In this document: in pieces, positions 45,101 to 60,100 of the stretch
How positions within the stretch are numbered: the first letter of the stretch is position 1
Layout of the letters: every line of letters starts with the position of its first letter
Assembly: GCF_021134715.1 (NCBI RefSeq)
Contig: NC_060024.1
Span: 6,448,001-6,512,000 of the forward strand
DNA length: 64,000 nucleotides
Direction of reading: 5' to 3'
Origin: Daphnia pulex
Lineage: Eukaryota; Arthropoda; Branchiopoda; Diplostraca; Daphniidae
Program-made: the position numbers and the translations under genes
Notes under the pieces: model-generated
Seen by the model: the letters and a program-made list of their open reading frames with translations, nothing else
Databases searched by the model: none
What the model was told of the DNA's origin: nothing

Positions 45101-48100
45101 TGACTGAGTCAACTTCAAGTACTGAAGAACCAACCTCGACTTCAGAGAGCACGTCGACGACGGCTGAACCCTCTTCAACCACTTTGGAACCAACTACATC
45201 TACTGTTGAGCCAACATCTACAACTTTAGAGGAAACTTCGACCACTGCTGAGCCAACTTCAAGTACAGAAGCATCCACAACGTCAGAGGAAACTTCTGCA
45301 ATGACTGAGTCAACTTCAAGTACTGAAGAACCAACCTCGACTTCAGAGAGCACGTCGACGACGGCTGAACCCTCTTCAACCACTTTGGAACCAACTACAT
45401 CTACTGTTGAGCCAACATCTACAACTTTAGAGGAAACTTCGACCACTGCTGAGCCAACTTCAAGTACAGAAGCATCCACAACGTCAGAGGAAACTTCTAC
45501 AATGACTGAGTCAACTTCAAGCACTGAAGGACCAACCTCGACTTCAGAGAGCACGTCGACGACGGCTGAAACCTCTTCAACCACTTTGGAACCAACTACA
45601 TCTACTGTTGAGCCAACATCTACAACTTTAGAGGAAACGTCGACCACTGCCGAGCCAACTTCAAGTACAGAAGCATCCACAACGTCAGAGGAAACTTCTA
45701 CAATAACTGAGTCAACTTCAAGTACTGAAGAACCAACCTCGACTTCAGAGAGCACGTCGACGACGGCTGAACCCTCTTCAACCACTTTGGAACCAACTAC
45801 ATCTACTGTTGAGCCAACATCTACAACTTTAGAATCGACCACTGCTGAGTCAACTTCAAGTAAAGAAGCATCCACAACGTCAGAGGAAACTTCTACAATG
45901 ACTGAGTCAACTTCAAGTACTGAAGAAACAACCTCGACTTCAGAGAGCACGTCGACGACGGCTGAACCCTCTTCAACCACTTTGGAACCAACTACATCTA
46001 CTGTTGAGCCAACATCTACAACTTTAGAGGAAACTTCGACCACTGCTGAGCCAACTTCAAGTACAGAAGCATCCACAACGTCAGAGGAAACTTCAACAAT
46101 GACTGAGTCAACTTCAAGTACTGAAGAAACAACCTCGACTTCAGAGAGCACGTCGGCGACGGCTGAACCCTCTTCAACCACTTTGGAACCAACTACATCT
46201 ACTGTTGAGCCAACATCTACAACTTTAGAGGAAACTTCGACCACTGCTGAGCCAACTTCAAGTACAGAAGCATCCACAACGTCAGAGGAAACTTCTACAA
46301 TAACTGAGTCAACTTCAAGTACTGAAGAACCAACCTCGACTTCAGAGAGCACGTCGACGACGGCTGAACCCTCTTCAACCACTTTGGAACCAACTACATC
46401 TACTGTTGAGCCAACATCTACAACTTTAGAATCGACCACTGCTGAGCCAACTTCAAGTACAGAAGCATCCACAACGTCAGAGGAAACTTCTACAATGACT
46501 GAGTCAACTTCAAGTACTGAAGAACCAACCTCGACTTCAGAGAGCACGTCGACGACGGCTGAACTGTCTTCAACCACTTTGGAACCAACTACATCTACTG
46601 TTGAGCCAACATCTACAACTTTAGAGGAAACTTCGACCACTGCTGAGCCAACTTCAAGTACAGAAGCATCCACAACGTCAGAGGAAACTTCTACAATGAC
46701 TGAGTCAACTTCAAGCACTGAAGAACCAACCTCGACTTCAGAGAGCACGCCGACGACGGCTGAACCCTCTTCAACCACTTTGGAACCAACTACATCTACT
46801 GTTGAGCCAACATCTACAACTTTAGAATCGACCACTGCTGAGCCAACTTCAAGTACAGAATCATCCACAACGTCAGAGGAAACTTCTACAATGACTGAGT
46901 CAACTTCAAGTACTGAAGAACAAACCTCGACTTCAGAGAGCACGTCGACGACGGCTGAACCCTCTTCAACCACTTTGGAACCAACTACATCTACTGTTGA
47001 GCCAACATCTACAACTTTAGAGGAAACTTCGACCACTGCTGAGCCAACTTCAAGTACAGAAGCATCCACAACGTCAGAGGAAACTTCTACAATGACTGAG
47101 TCAACTTCAAGTACTGAAGAACCAACCTCGACTTCAGAGAGCACGTCGACGACGGCTGAACTGTCTTCAACCACTTTGGAACCAACTACATCTACTGTTG
47201 AGCCAACATCTACAACTTTAGAGGAAACTTCGACCACTGCTGAGCCAACTTCAAGTACAGAAGCATCCACAACGTCAGAGGAAACTTCTACAATGACTGA
47301 GTCAACTTCAAGCACTGAAGAACCAACCTCGACTTCAGAGAGCACGCCGACGACGGCTGAACCCTCTTCAACCACTTTGGAACCAACTACATCTACTGTT
47401 GAGCCAACATCTACAACTTTAGAATCGACCACTGCTGAGCCAACTTCAAGTACAGAATCATCCACAACGTCAGAGGAAACTTCTACAATGACTGAGTCAA
47501 CTTCAAGTACTGAAGAACAAACCTCGACTTCAGAGAGCACGTCGACGACGGCTGAACCCTCTTCAACCACTTTGGAACCAACTACATCTACTGTTGAGCC
47601 AACATCTACAACTTTAGAGGAAACTTCGACCACTGCTGAGCCAACTTCAAGTACAGAAGCATCCACAACGTCAGAGGAAACTTCTACAATGACTGAGTCA
47701 ACTTCAAGTACTGAAGAAACAACCTCGACTTCAGAGAGCACGTCGACGACGGCTGAACCCTCTTCAACCACTTTGGAACCAACTACATCTACTGTTGAGC
47801 CAACATCTACAACTTTAGAGGAAACTTCGACCACTGCTGAGCCAACTTCAAGTACAGAAGCATCCACAACGTCAGAGGAAACTTCAACAATGACTGAGTC
47901 AACTTCAAGTACTGAAGAAACAACCTCGACTTCAGAGAGCACGTCGGCGACGGCTGAACCCTCTTCAACCACTTTGGAACCAACTACATCTACTGTTGAG
48001 CCAACATCTACAACTTTAGAGGAAACTTCGACCACTGCTGAGACAACTTCAAGTACAGAATCATCCACAACGTCAGAGGAAACTTCTGCAATGACTGAGT

Positions 48101-51100
48101 CAACTTCAAGTACTGAAGAACCAACCTCGACTTCAGAGAGCACGTCGACGACGGCTGAACTGTCTTCAACCACTTTGGAACCAACTACATCTACTGTTGA
48201 GCCAACATCTACAACTTTAGAGGAAACTTCGACCACTGCTGAGCCAACTTCAAGTACAGAAGCATCCACAACGTCAGAGGAAACTTCAACAATGACTGAG
48301 TCAACTTCAAGTACTGAAGAAACAACCTCGACTTCAGAGAGCACGTCGGCGACGGCTGAACCCTCTTCAACCACTTTGGAACCAACTACATCTACTGTTG
48401 AGCCAACATCTACAACTTTAGAGGAAACTTCGACCACTGCTGAGACAACTTCAAGTACAGAATCATCCACAACGTCAGAGGAAACTTCTGCAATGACTGA
48501 GTCAACTTCAAGTACTGAAGAACCAACCTCGACTTCAGAGAGCACGTCGACGACGGCTGAACTGTCTTCAACCACTTTGGAACCAACTACATCTACTGTT
48601 GAGCCAACATCTACAACTTTAGAGGAAACTTCGACCACTGCTGAGCCAACTTCAAGTACAGAAGCATCCACAACGTCAGAGGAAACTTCTACAATGACTG
48701 AGTCAACTTCAAGCACTGAAGGACCAACCTCGACTTCAGAGAGCACGTCGACGACGGCTGAAACCTCTTCAACCACTTTGGAACCAACTACATCTACTGT
48801 TGAGCCAACATCTACAACTTTAGAGGAAACGTCGACCACTGCCGAGCCAACTTCAAGTACAGAAGCATCCACAACGTCAGAGGGAACTTCTACAATAACT
48901 GAGTCAACTTCAAGTACTGAAGAACCAACCTCGACTTCAGAGAGCACGTCGACGACGGCTGAACCCTCTTCAACCACTTTGGAACCAACTACATCTACTG
49001 TTGAGCCAACATCTACAACTTTAGAATCGACCACTGCTGAGCCAACTTCAAGTACAGAAGCATCCACAACGTCAGAGGAAACTTCTACAATGCCTGAGTC
49101 AACTTCAAGTACTGAAGAACCAACCTCGACTTCAGAGAGCACGTCGACGACGGCTGAACCCTCTTCAACCACCTTGGAACCAACTAAATCTACTGTTGAA
49201 CCAACATCTACAACTTTAGAGGAAACGTCGACCACTGCTGAGCCAACTTCAAGTACAGAAGCATCCACAAAGTCAGAGGAAACTTCTACAATAACTGAGT
49301 CAACTTCAAGTACTGAAGAACCAACCTCGACTTCAGAGAGCACGTCGACGACGGCTGAACCCTCTTCAACCACTTTGGAACCAACTACATCTACTGTTGA
49401 GCCAACATCTACAACTTTAGAATCGACCACTGCTGAGCCAACTTCAAGTACAGAAGCATCCACAACGTCAGAGGAAACTTCTACAATGACTGAGTCAACT
49501 TCAAGTACTGAAGAACAAACCTCGACTTCAGAGAGAACGTCGACGACGGCTGAACCCTCTTCAACCACTTTGGAACCAACTACATCTACTGTTGAGCCAA
49601 CATCTACAACTTTAGAGGAAACTTCGACCACTGCTGAGCCAACTTCAAGTACAGAAGCATCCACAACGTCAGAGGAAACTTCTGCAATGACTGAGTCAAC
49701 TTCAAGTACTGAAGAAACAACCTCGACTTCAGAGAGCACGTCGACGACGGCTGAACCCTCTTCAACCACTTTGGAACCAACTACATCTACTGTTGAGCCA
49801 ACATCTAAAACTTTAGAATCAACCACTGCTGAGTCAACTTCAAGTAAAGAAGCATCCACAACGTCAGAGGAAACTTCTACAATGACTGAGTCAACTTCAA
49901 GTACTGAAGAAACAACCTCGACTTCAGAGAGCACGTCGACGACGGCTGAACCCTCTTCAACCACTTTGGAACCAACTACATCTACTGTTGAGCCAACATC
50001 TACAACTTTAGAGGAAACTTCGACCACTGCTGAGCCAACTTCAAGTACAGAAGCATCCACAACGTCAGAGGAAACTTCAACAATGACTGAGTCAACTTCA
50101 AGTACTGAAGAAACAACCTCGACTTCAGAGAGCACGTCGGCGACGGCTGAACCCTCTTCAACCACTTTGGAACCAACTACATCTACTGTTGTGCCAACAT
50201 CTACAACTTTTGAGGAAACTTCGACCACTGCTGAGCCAACTTCAAGTACAGAATCATCCACAACGTCAGAGGAAACTTCTGCAATGACTGAGTCAACTTC
50301 AAGTACTGAAGAACCAACCTCGACTTCAGAGAGCACGTCGACGACGGCTGAACTGTCTTCAACCACTTTGGAACCAACTACATCTACTGTTGAGCCAACA
50401 TCTACAACTTTAGAGGAAACTTCGACCACTGCTGAGCCAACTTCAAGTACAAAAGCATCCACAACGTCAGAGGAAACTTCTACAATGACTGAGTCAACTT
50501 CAAGCACTGAAGGACCAACCTCGACTTCAGAGAGCACGTCGACGACGGCTGAAACCTCTTCAACCACTTTGGAACCAACTACATCTACTGTTGAGCCAAC
50601 ATCTACAACTTTAGAGGAAACGTCGACCACTGCCGAGCCAACTTCAAGTACAGAAGCATCCACAACGTCAGAGGGAACTTCTACAATAACTGAGTCAACT
50701 TCAAGTACTGAAGAACCAACCTCGACTTCAGAGAGCACGTCGACGACGGCTGAACCCTCTTCAACCACTTTGGAACCAACTACATCTACTGTTGAGCCAA
50801 CATCTACAACTTTAGAATCGACCACTGCTGAGCCAACTTCAAGTACAGAAGCATCCACAACGTCAGAGGAAACTTCTACAATGCCTGAGTCAACTTCAAG
50901 TACTGAAGAACCAACCTCGACTTCAGAGAGCACGTCGACGACGGCTGAACCCTCTTCAACCACCTTGGAACCAACTAAATCTACTGTTGAACCAACATCT
51001 ACAACTTTAGAGGAAACGTCGACCACTGCTGAGCCAACTTCAAGTACAGAAGCATCCACAAAGTCAGAGGAAACTTCTACAATAACTGAGTCAACTTCAA

Positions 51101-54100
51101 GTACTGAAGAACCAACCTCGACTTCAGAGAGCACGTCGACGACGGCTGAACCCTCTTCAACCACTTTGGAACCAACTACATCTACTGTTGAGCCAACATC
51201 TACAACTTTAGAATCGACCACTGCTGAGCCAACTTCAAGTACAGAAGCATCCACAACGTCAGAGGAAACTTCTACAATGACTGAGTCAACTTCAAGTACT
51301 GAAGAACAAACCTCGACTTCAGAGAGCACGTCGACGACGGCTGAACCCTCTTCAACCCCTTTGGAACCAACTACATCTACTGTTGAGCCAACATCTACAA
51401 CTTTAGAATCGACCACTGCTGAGCCAACTTCAAGTACAGAAGCATCCACAACGTCAGAGGAAACTTCTACAATGACTGAGTCAACTTCAAGTACTGAAGA
51501 ACCAACCTCGACTTCAGAGAGCACGTCGACGACGGCTGAACCCTCTTCAACCACTTTGGAACCAACTACATCTACTGTTGAGCCAACATCTACAACTTTA
51601 GAATCGACCACTGCTGAGCCAACTTCAAGTACAGAATCATCCACAACGTCAGAGGAAACTTCTGCAATGACTGAGTCAACTTCAAGCACTGAAGGACCAA
51701 CCTCGACTTCAGAGAGCACGTCGACGACGGCTGAAACCTCTTCAACCACTTTGGAACCAACTACATCTACTGTTGAGCCAACATCTACAACTTTAGAGGA
51801 AACGTCGGCCACTGCCGAGCCAACTTCAAGTACAGAAGCATCAACAACGTCAGAGGAAACTTCTACAATAACTGAGTCAACTTCAAGTACTGAAGAACCA
51901 ACCTCGACTTCAGAGAGCACGTCGACGACGGCTGAACCCTCTTCAACCACTTTGGAACCAACTACATCTACTGTTGAGCCAACATCTACAACTTTAGAAT
52001 CGACCACTGCTGAGTCAACTTCAAGTAAAGAAACATCCACAACGTCAGAGGAAACTTCTACAATGACTGAGTCAACTTCAAGTACTGAAGAAACAACCTC
52101 GACTTCAGAGAGCACGTCGACGACGGCTGAACCCTCTTCAACCACTTTGGAACCAACTACATCTACTGTTGAGCCAACATCTACAACTTTAGAGGAAACT
52201 TCGACCACTGCTGAGCCAACTTCAAGTACAGAAGCATCCACAACGTCAGAGGAAACTTCTGCAATAACTGAGTCAACTTCAAGTACTGAAGAACCAACCT
52301 CGACTTCAGAGAGCACGTCGACGACGGCTGAACCCTCTTCAACCACTTTGGAACCAACTACATCTACTGTTGAGCCAACATCTACAACTTTAGAGGAAAC
52401 TTCGACCACTGCTGAGCCAACTTCAAGTACAGAAGCATCCACAACGTCAGAGGAAACTTCTACAATGACTGAGTCAACTTCAAGCACTGAAGGACCAACC
52501 TCGACTTCAGAGAGCACGTCGACGACGGCTGAACCCTCTTCAACCACTTTGGAACCAACAACATCTACTGTAGAGCCAACATCTACAACTTTAGAGGAAA
52601 CTTCGACCACTGCTGAGCCAACTTCAAGTACAGAAGCATCCACAACGTCAGAGGAAACTTCAACAATGACTGAGTCAACTTCAAGTACTGAAGAACCAAC
52701 CTCGACTTCAGAGAGCACGTCGACGACGGCTGAACCCTCTTCAACCACTTTGGAACCAACTACATCTACTGTTGAGCCAACATCTACAACTTTAGAGGAA
52801 ACTTCGACCACTGCTGAGCCAACTTCAAGTACAGAAGCATCCGCAACGTCAGAGGAAACTTCTGCAATGACTGAGTCAACTTCAAGTACTGAAGAACCAA
52901 CCTCGACTTCAGAGAGCACGTCGACGACGGCTGAACTGTCTTCAACCACTTTGGAACCAACTACATCTACTGTTGAGCCAACATCTACAACTTTAGAGGA
53001 AACTTCGACCACTGCTGAGCCAACTTCAAGTACAGAAGCATCCACAACGTCAGAGGAAACGTCTACAATGACTGAGTCAACTTCAAGCACTGAAGGACCA
53101 ACCTCGACTTCAGAGAGCACGTCGACGACGGCTGAAACCTCTTCAACCACTTTGGAACCAACTACATCTACTGTTGAGCCAACATCTACAACTTTAGAGG
53201 AAACGTCGACCACTGCCGAGCCAACTTCAAGTACAGAAGCATCTACAACGTCAGAGGGAACTTCTACAATAACTGAGTCAACTTCAAGTACTGAAGAACC
53301 AACCTCGACTTCAGAGAGCACGTCGACGACGGCTGAACCCTCTTCAACCACTTTGGAACCAACTACATCTACTGTTGAGCCAACATCTACAACTTTAGAA
53401 TCGACCACTGCTGAGCCAACTTCAAGTACAAAAGCATCCACAACGTCAGAGGAAACTTCTACAATGACTGAGTCAACTTCAAGTACTGAAGAACCAACCT
53501 CGACTTCAGAGAGCACGTCGACGACGGCTGAACCCTCTTCAACCACTTTGGAACCAACTACATCTACTCTTGAGCCAACATCTACAACTTTAGAATCGAC
53601 CACTGCTGAGCCAACTTCAAGTACAGAAGCATCCACAACGTCAGAGGAAACTTCTACAATGACTGAGTCAACTTCAAGTACTGAAGAACCAACCTCGACT
53701 TCAGAGAGCACGTCGACGACGGCTGAACCCTCTTCAACCACTTTTGAACCAACTACATCTACTGTTGAGCCAACATCTACAACTTTAGAGGAAACTTCGA
53801 CCACTGCTGAGCCAACTTCAAGTACAGAAGCATCCACAACGTCAGAGGAAACTTCTACAATGACTGAGTCAACTTCAAGTACTGAAGAACCAACCTCGAC
53901 TTCAGAGAGCACGCCGACGACGGCTGAACCCTCTTCAACCACTTTGGAACCAACTACATCTACTGTTGAGCCAACATCTACAACTTTAGAATCGACCACT
54001 GCTGAGCCAACTTCACGTACAGAAGCATCCACAACGTCAGAGGAAACTTCTACAATGACTGAGTCAACTTCAAGCACTGAAGGACCAACCTCGACTTCAG

Positions 54101-57100
54101 AGAGCACGTCGACGACGGCTGAACCCTCTTCAACAACTTTGGAACCAACTACATCTACTGTTGAGCCAACATCTACAACTTTAGAGGAAACTTCAACCAC
54201 TGCTGAGCCAACTTCAAGTACAGAAGCATCCACAACGTCAGAGGAAACTTCTACAATGACTGAGTCAACTTCAAGTACTGAAGGACCAACCTCGACTTCA
54301 GAGAGCACGTCGACGACGGCTGAAACCTTATCAACCACTTTGGAACCAACTACATCTACTGTTGAGCCAACATCTACAACTTTAGAGGAAACGTCGACCA
54401 CTGCTGAGCCAACTTCAACTACAGAAGCATCCACAACGTCAAAGGAAACTTCTACAATGACTGAGTCAACTTCAAGTACTGAAGAACAAACCTCGACTTC
54501 AGAGAGCACGTCGACGACGGCTGGACCCTCTTCAACCACTTTGGAACCAACTACATCTACTGTTGAGCCAACATCTACAACTTTAGAATCGACCACTGCT
54601 GAGCCAACTTCAAGAACAGAAGCATCCACAACGTCAGAGGAAACTTCCACAATGACTGTGTCAACTTCAAGTACTGAAGAACCAACCTCGACTTCAGAGA
54701 GCACGTCGACGACGGCTGAACCCTCTTCAACAACTTTGGAACCAACTACATCTACTGTTGAGCCAACATCTACAACTTTAGAGGAAACTTCGACCACTGC
54801 TGAGCCAACTTCAAGTACAGAAGCATCCACAACGTCAGAGGAAACTTCTACAATGACTGAGTCAACTTCAAGTACTGAAGAACCAACCTCGACTTCAGAG
54901 AGCACGTCGACGACGGCTGAACCCTCTTCAACCACTTTGGAACCAACTACATCTACTGTTGAGCCAACATCTACAACTTTAGAGGAAACTTCGACCACTG
55001 CTGAGCCAACTTCAAGTACAGAAGCATCCACAACGTCAGAGGAAACTTCTACAATGACTGAGTCAACTTCAAGCACTGAAGGACCAACCTCGACTTCAGA
55101 GAGCACGTCGACGACGGCTGAACCCTCTTCAACCACTTTGGAACCAACAACATCTACTGTAGAGCCAACATCTACAACTTTAGAGGAAACTTCGACCACT
55201 GCTGAGCCAACTTCAAGTACAGAAGCATCCACAACGTCAGAGGAAACTTCTACAATAACTGAGTCAACTTCAAGTACTGAAGAACCAACCTCGACTTCAG
55301 AGAGCACGTCGACGACGGCTGAACCCTCTTCAACCACTTTGGAACCAACTACATCTACTGTTGAGCCAACATCTACAACTTTAGAGGAAACTTCGACCAC
55401 TGCTGAGCCAACTTCAAGTACAGAAGCATCCACAACGTCAGAGGAAACTTCTGCAATGACTGAGTCAACTTCAAGTACTGAAGAACTAACCTCGACTTCA
55501 GAGAGCACGTCGACGACGGCTGAACCCTCTTCAACCACTTTGGAACCAACTACATCTACTCTTGAGCCAACATCTACAACTTTAGAATCGACCACTGCTG
55601 AGCCAACTTCAAGTACAGAAGCATCCACAACGTCAGAGGAAACTTCCACAATGACTGTGTCAACTTCAAGTACTGAAGAACCAACCTCGACTTCAGAGAG
55701 CACGTCGACGACGGCTGAACCCTCTTCAACCACTTTTGAACCAACTACATCTACTGTTGAGCCAACATCTACAACTTTAGAGGAAACTTCGACCACTGCT
55801 GAGCCAACTTCAAGTACAGAAGCATCCACAACGTCAGAGGAAACTTCTACAATGACTGAGTCAACTTCAAGTACTGAAGAACCAACCTCGACTTCAGAGA
55901 GCACGCCGACGACGGCTGAACCCTCTTCAACCACTTTGGAACCAACTACATCTACTGTTGAGCCAACATCTACAACTTTAGAATCGACCACTGCTGAGCC
56001 AACTTCACGTACAGAAGCATCCACAACGTCAGAGGAAACTTCTACAATGACTGAGTCAACTTCAAGCACTGAAGGACCAACCTCGACTTCAGAGAGCACG
56101 TCGACGACGGCTGAACCCTCTTCAACAACTTTGGAACCAACTACATCTACTGTTGAGCCAACATCTACAACTTTAGAGGAAACTTCAACCACTGCTGAGC
56201 CAACTTCAAGTACAGAAGCATCCACAACGTCAGAGGAAACTTCTACAATGACTGAGTCAACTTCAAGTACTGAAGGACCAACCTCGACTTCAGAGAGCAC
56301 GTCGACGACGGCTGAAACCTTATCAACCACTTTGGAACCAACTACATCTACTGTTGAGCCAACATCTACAACTTTAGAGGAAACGTCGACCACTGCTGAG
56401 CCAACTTCAACTACAGAAGCATCCACAACGTCAAAGGAAACTTCTACAATGACTGAGTCAACTTCAAGTACTGAAGAACAAACCTCGACTTCAGAGAGCA
56501 CGTCGACGACGGCTGGACCCTCTTCAACCACTTTGGAACCAACTACATCTACTGTTGAGCCAACATCTACAACTTTAGAATCGACCACTGCTGAGCCAAC
56601 TTCAAGAACAGAAGCATCCACAACGTCAGAGGAAACTTCCACAATGACTGTGTCAACTTCAAGTACTGAAGAACCAACCTCGACTTCAGAGAGCACGTCG
56701 ACGACGGCTGAACCCTCTTCAACAACTTTGGAACCAACTACATCTACTGTTGAGCCAACATCTACAACTTTAGAGGAAACTTCGACCACTGCTGAGCCAA
56801 CTTCAAGTACAGAAGCATCCACAACGTCAGAGGAAACTTCTACAATGACTGAGTCAACTTCAAGTACTGAAGAACCAACCTCGACTTCAGAGAGCACGTC
56901 GACGACGGCTGAACCCTCTTCAACCACTTTGGAACCAACTACATCTACTGTTGAGCCAACATCTACAACTTTAGAGGAAACTTCGACCACTGCTGAGCCA
57001 ACTTCAAGTACAGAAGCATCCACAACGTCAGAGGAAACTTCTACAATGACTGAGTCAACTTCAAGCACTGAAGGACCAACCTCGACTTCAGAGAGCACGT

Positions 57101-60100
57101 CGACGACGGCTGAACCCTCTTCAACCACTTTGGAACCAACAACATCTACTGTAGAGCCAACATCTACAACTTTAGAGGAAACTTCGACCACTGCTGAGCC
57201 AACTTCAAGTACAGAAGCATCCACAACGTCAGAGGAAACTTCAACAATGACTGAGTCAACTTCAAGTACTGAAGAACCAACCTCGACTTCAGAGAGCACG
57301 TCGACGACGGCTGAACCCTCTTCAACCACTTTGGAACCAACTACATCTACTGTTGAGCCAACATCTACAACTTTAGAGGAAACTTCGACCACTGCTGAGC
57401 CAACTTCAAGTACAGAAGCATCCACAACGTCAGAGGAAACTTCTGCAATGACTGAGTCAACTTCAAGTACTGAAGAACTAACCTCGACTTCAGAGAGCAC
57501 GTCGACGACGGCTGGACCCTCTTCAACCACTTTGGAACCAACTACATCTACTGTTGAGCCAACATCTACAACTTTAGAATCGACCACTGCTGAGCCAACT
57601 TCAAGTACAGAAGCATCCACAACGTCAGAGGAAACTTCCACAATGACTGTGTCAACTTCAAGTACTGAAGAACCAACCTCGACTTCAGAGAGCACGTCGA
57701 CGACGGCTGAACCCTCTTCAACCACTTTGGAACCAACTACATCTACTGTTGAGCCAACATCTACAACTTTAGAGGAAACTTCGACCACTGCTGAGCCAAC
57801 TTCAAGTACAGAAGCATCCACAACGTCAGAGGAAACTTCTACAATGACTGAGTCAACTTCAAGTACTGAAGAACCAACCTCGACTTCAGAGAGCACGTCG
57901 ACGACGGCTGAACCCTCTTCAACCACTTTGGAACCAACTACATCTACTGTTGAGCCAACATCTACAACTTTAGAGGAAACTTCGACCACTGCTGAGCCAA
58001 CTTCAAGTACAGAAGCATCCACAACGTCAGAGGAAACTTCTACAATGACTGAGTCAACTTCAAGCACTGAAGGACCAACCTCGACTTCAGAGAGCCCGTC
58101 GACGACGGCTGAACCCTCTTCAACCACTTTGGAACCAACTACATCTACTGTTGAGCCAACATCTACAACTTTAGAGGAAACTTCGACCACTGCTGAGCCA
58201 ACTTCAAGTACAGAAGCATCCACAACGTCAGAGGAAACTTCTGCAATGACTGAGTCAACTTCAAGTACTGAAGAACTAACCTCGACTTCAGAGAGCACGT
58301 CGACGACGGCTGAACTGTCTTCAACCACTTTGGAACCAACTACATCTACTGTTGAGCCAACATCTACAACTTTAGAGGAAACTTCGACCACTGCTGAGCC
58401 AACTTCAAGTACAGAAGCATCCACAACGTCAGAGGAAACTTCTACAATGACTGAGTCAACTTCAAGTACTGAAGAACCAACCTCGACTTCAGAGAGCACG
58501 TCGACGACGGCTGAACCCTCTTCAACCACTTTGGAACCAACTACATCTACTGTTGAGCCAACATCTACAACTTTAGAGGAAACTTCGACCACTGCTGAGC
58601 CAACTTCAAGTACAGAAGCATCCGCAACGTCAGAGGAAACTTCTGCAATGACTGAGTCAACTTCAAGTACTGAAGAACCAACCTCGACTTCAGAGAGCAC
58701 GTCGACGACGGCTGAACTGTCTTCAACCACTTTGGAACCAACTACATCTACTGTTGAGCCAACATCTACAACTTTAGAGGAAACTTCGACCACTGCTGAG
58801 CCAACTTCAAGTACAGAAGCATCCACAACGTCAGAGGAAACGTCTACAATGACTGAGTCAACTTCAAGCACTGAAGGACCAACCTCGACTTCAGAGAGCA
58901 CGTCGACGACGGCTGAAACCTCTTCAACCACTTTGGAACCAACTACATCTACTGTTGAGCCAACATCTACAACTTTAGAGGAAACGTCGACCACTGCCGA
59001 GCCAACTTCAAGTACAGAAGCATCTACAACGTCAGAGGGAACTTCTACAATAACTGAGTCAACTTCAAGTACTGAAGAACCAACCTCGACTTCAGAGAGC
59101 ACGTCGACGACGGCTGAACCCTCTTCAACCACTTTGGAACCAACTACATCTACTGTTGAGCCAACATCTACAACTTTAGAATCGACCACTGCTGAGCCAA
59201 CTTCAAGTACAAAAGCATCCACAACGTCAGAGGAAACTTCTACAATGACTGAGTCAACTTCAAGTACTGAAGAACCAACCTCGACTTCAGAGAGCACGTC
59301 GACGACGGCTGAACCCTCTTCAACCACTTTGGAACCAACTACATCTACTCTTGAGCCAACATCTACAACTTTAGAATCGACCACTGCTGAGCCAACTTCA
59401 AGTACAGAAGCATCCACAACGTCAGAGGAAACTTCTACAATGACTGAGTCAACTTCAAGTACTGAAGAACCAACCTCGACTTCAGAGAGCACGTCGACGA
59501 CGGCTGAACCCTCTTCAACCACTTTTGAACCAACTACATCTACTGTTGAGCCAACATCTACAACTTTAGAGGAAACTTCGACCACTGCTGAGCCAACTTC
59601 AAGTACAGAAGCATCCACAACGTCAGAGGAAACTTCTACAATGACTGAGTCAACTTCAAGTACTGAAGAACCAACCTCGACTTCAGAGAGCACGCCGACG
59701 ACGGCTGAACCCTCTTCAACCACTTTGGAACCAACTACATCTACTGTTGAGCCAACATCTACAACTTTAGAATCGACCACTGCTGAGCCAACTTCACGTA
59801 CAGAAGCATCCACAACGTCAGAGGAAACTTCTACAATGACTGAGTCAACTTCAAGCACTGAAGGACCAACCTCGACTTCAGAGAGCACGTCGACGACGGC
59901 TGAACCCTCTTCAACAACTTTGGAACCAACTACATCTACTGTTGAGCCAACATCTACAACTTTAGAGGAAACTTCAACCACTGCTGAGCCAACTTCAAGT
60001 ACAGAAGCATCCACAACGTCAGAGGAAACTTCTACAATGACTGAGTCAACTTCAAGTACTGAAGGACCAACCTCGACTTCAGAGAGCACGTCGACGACGG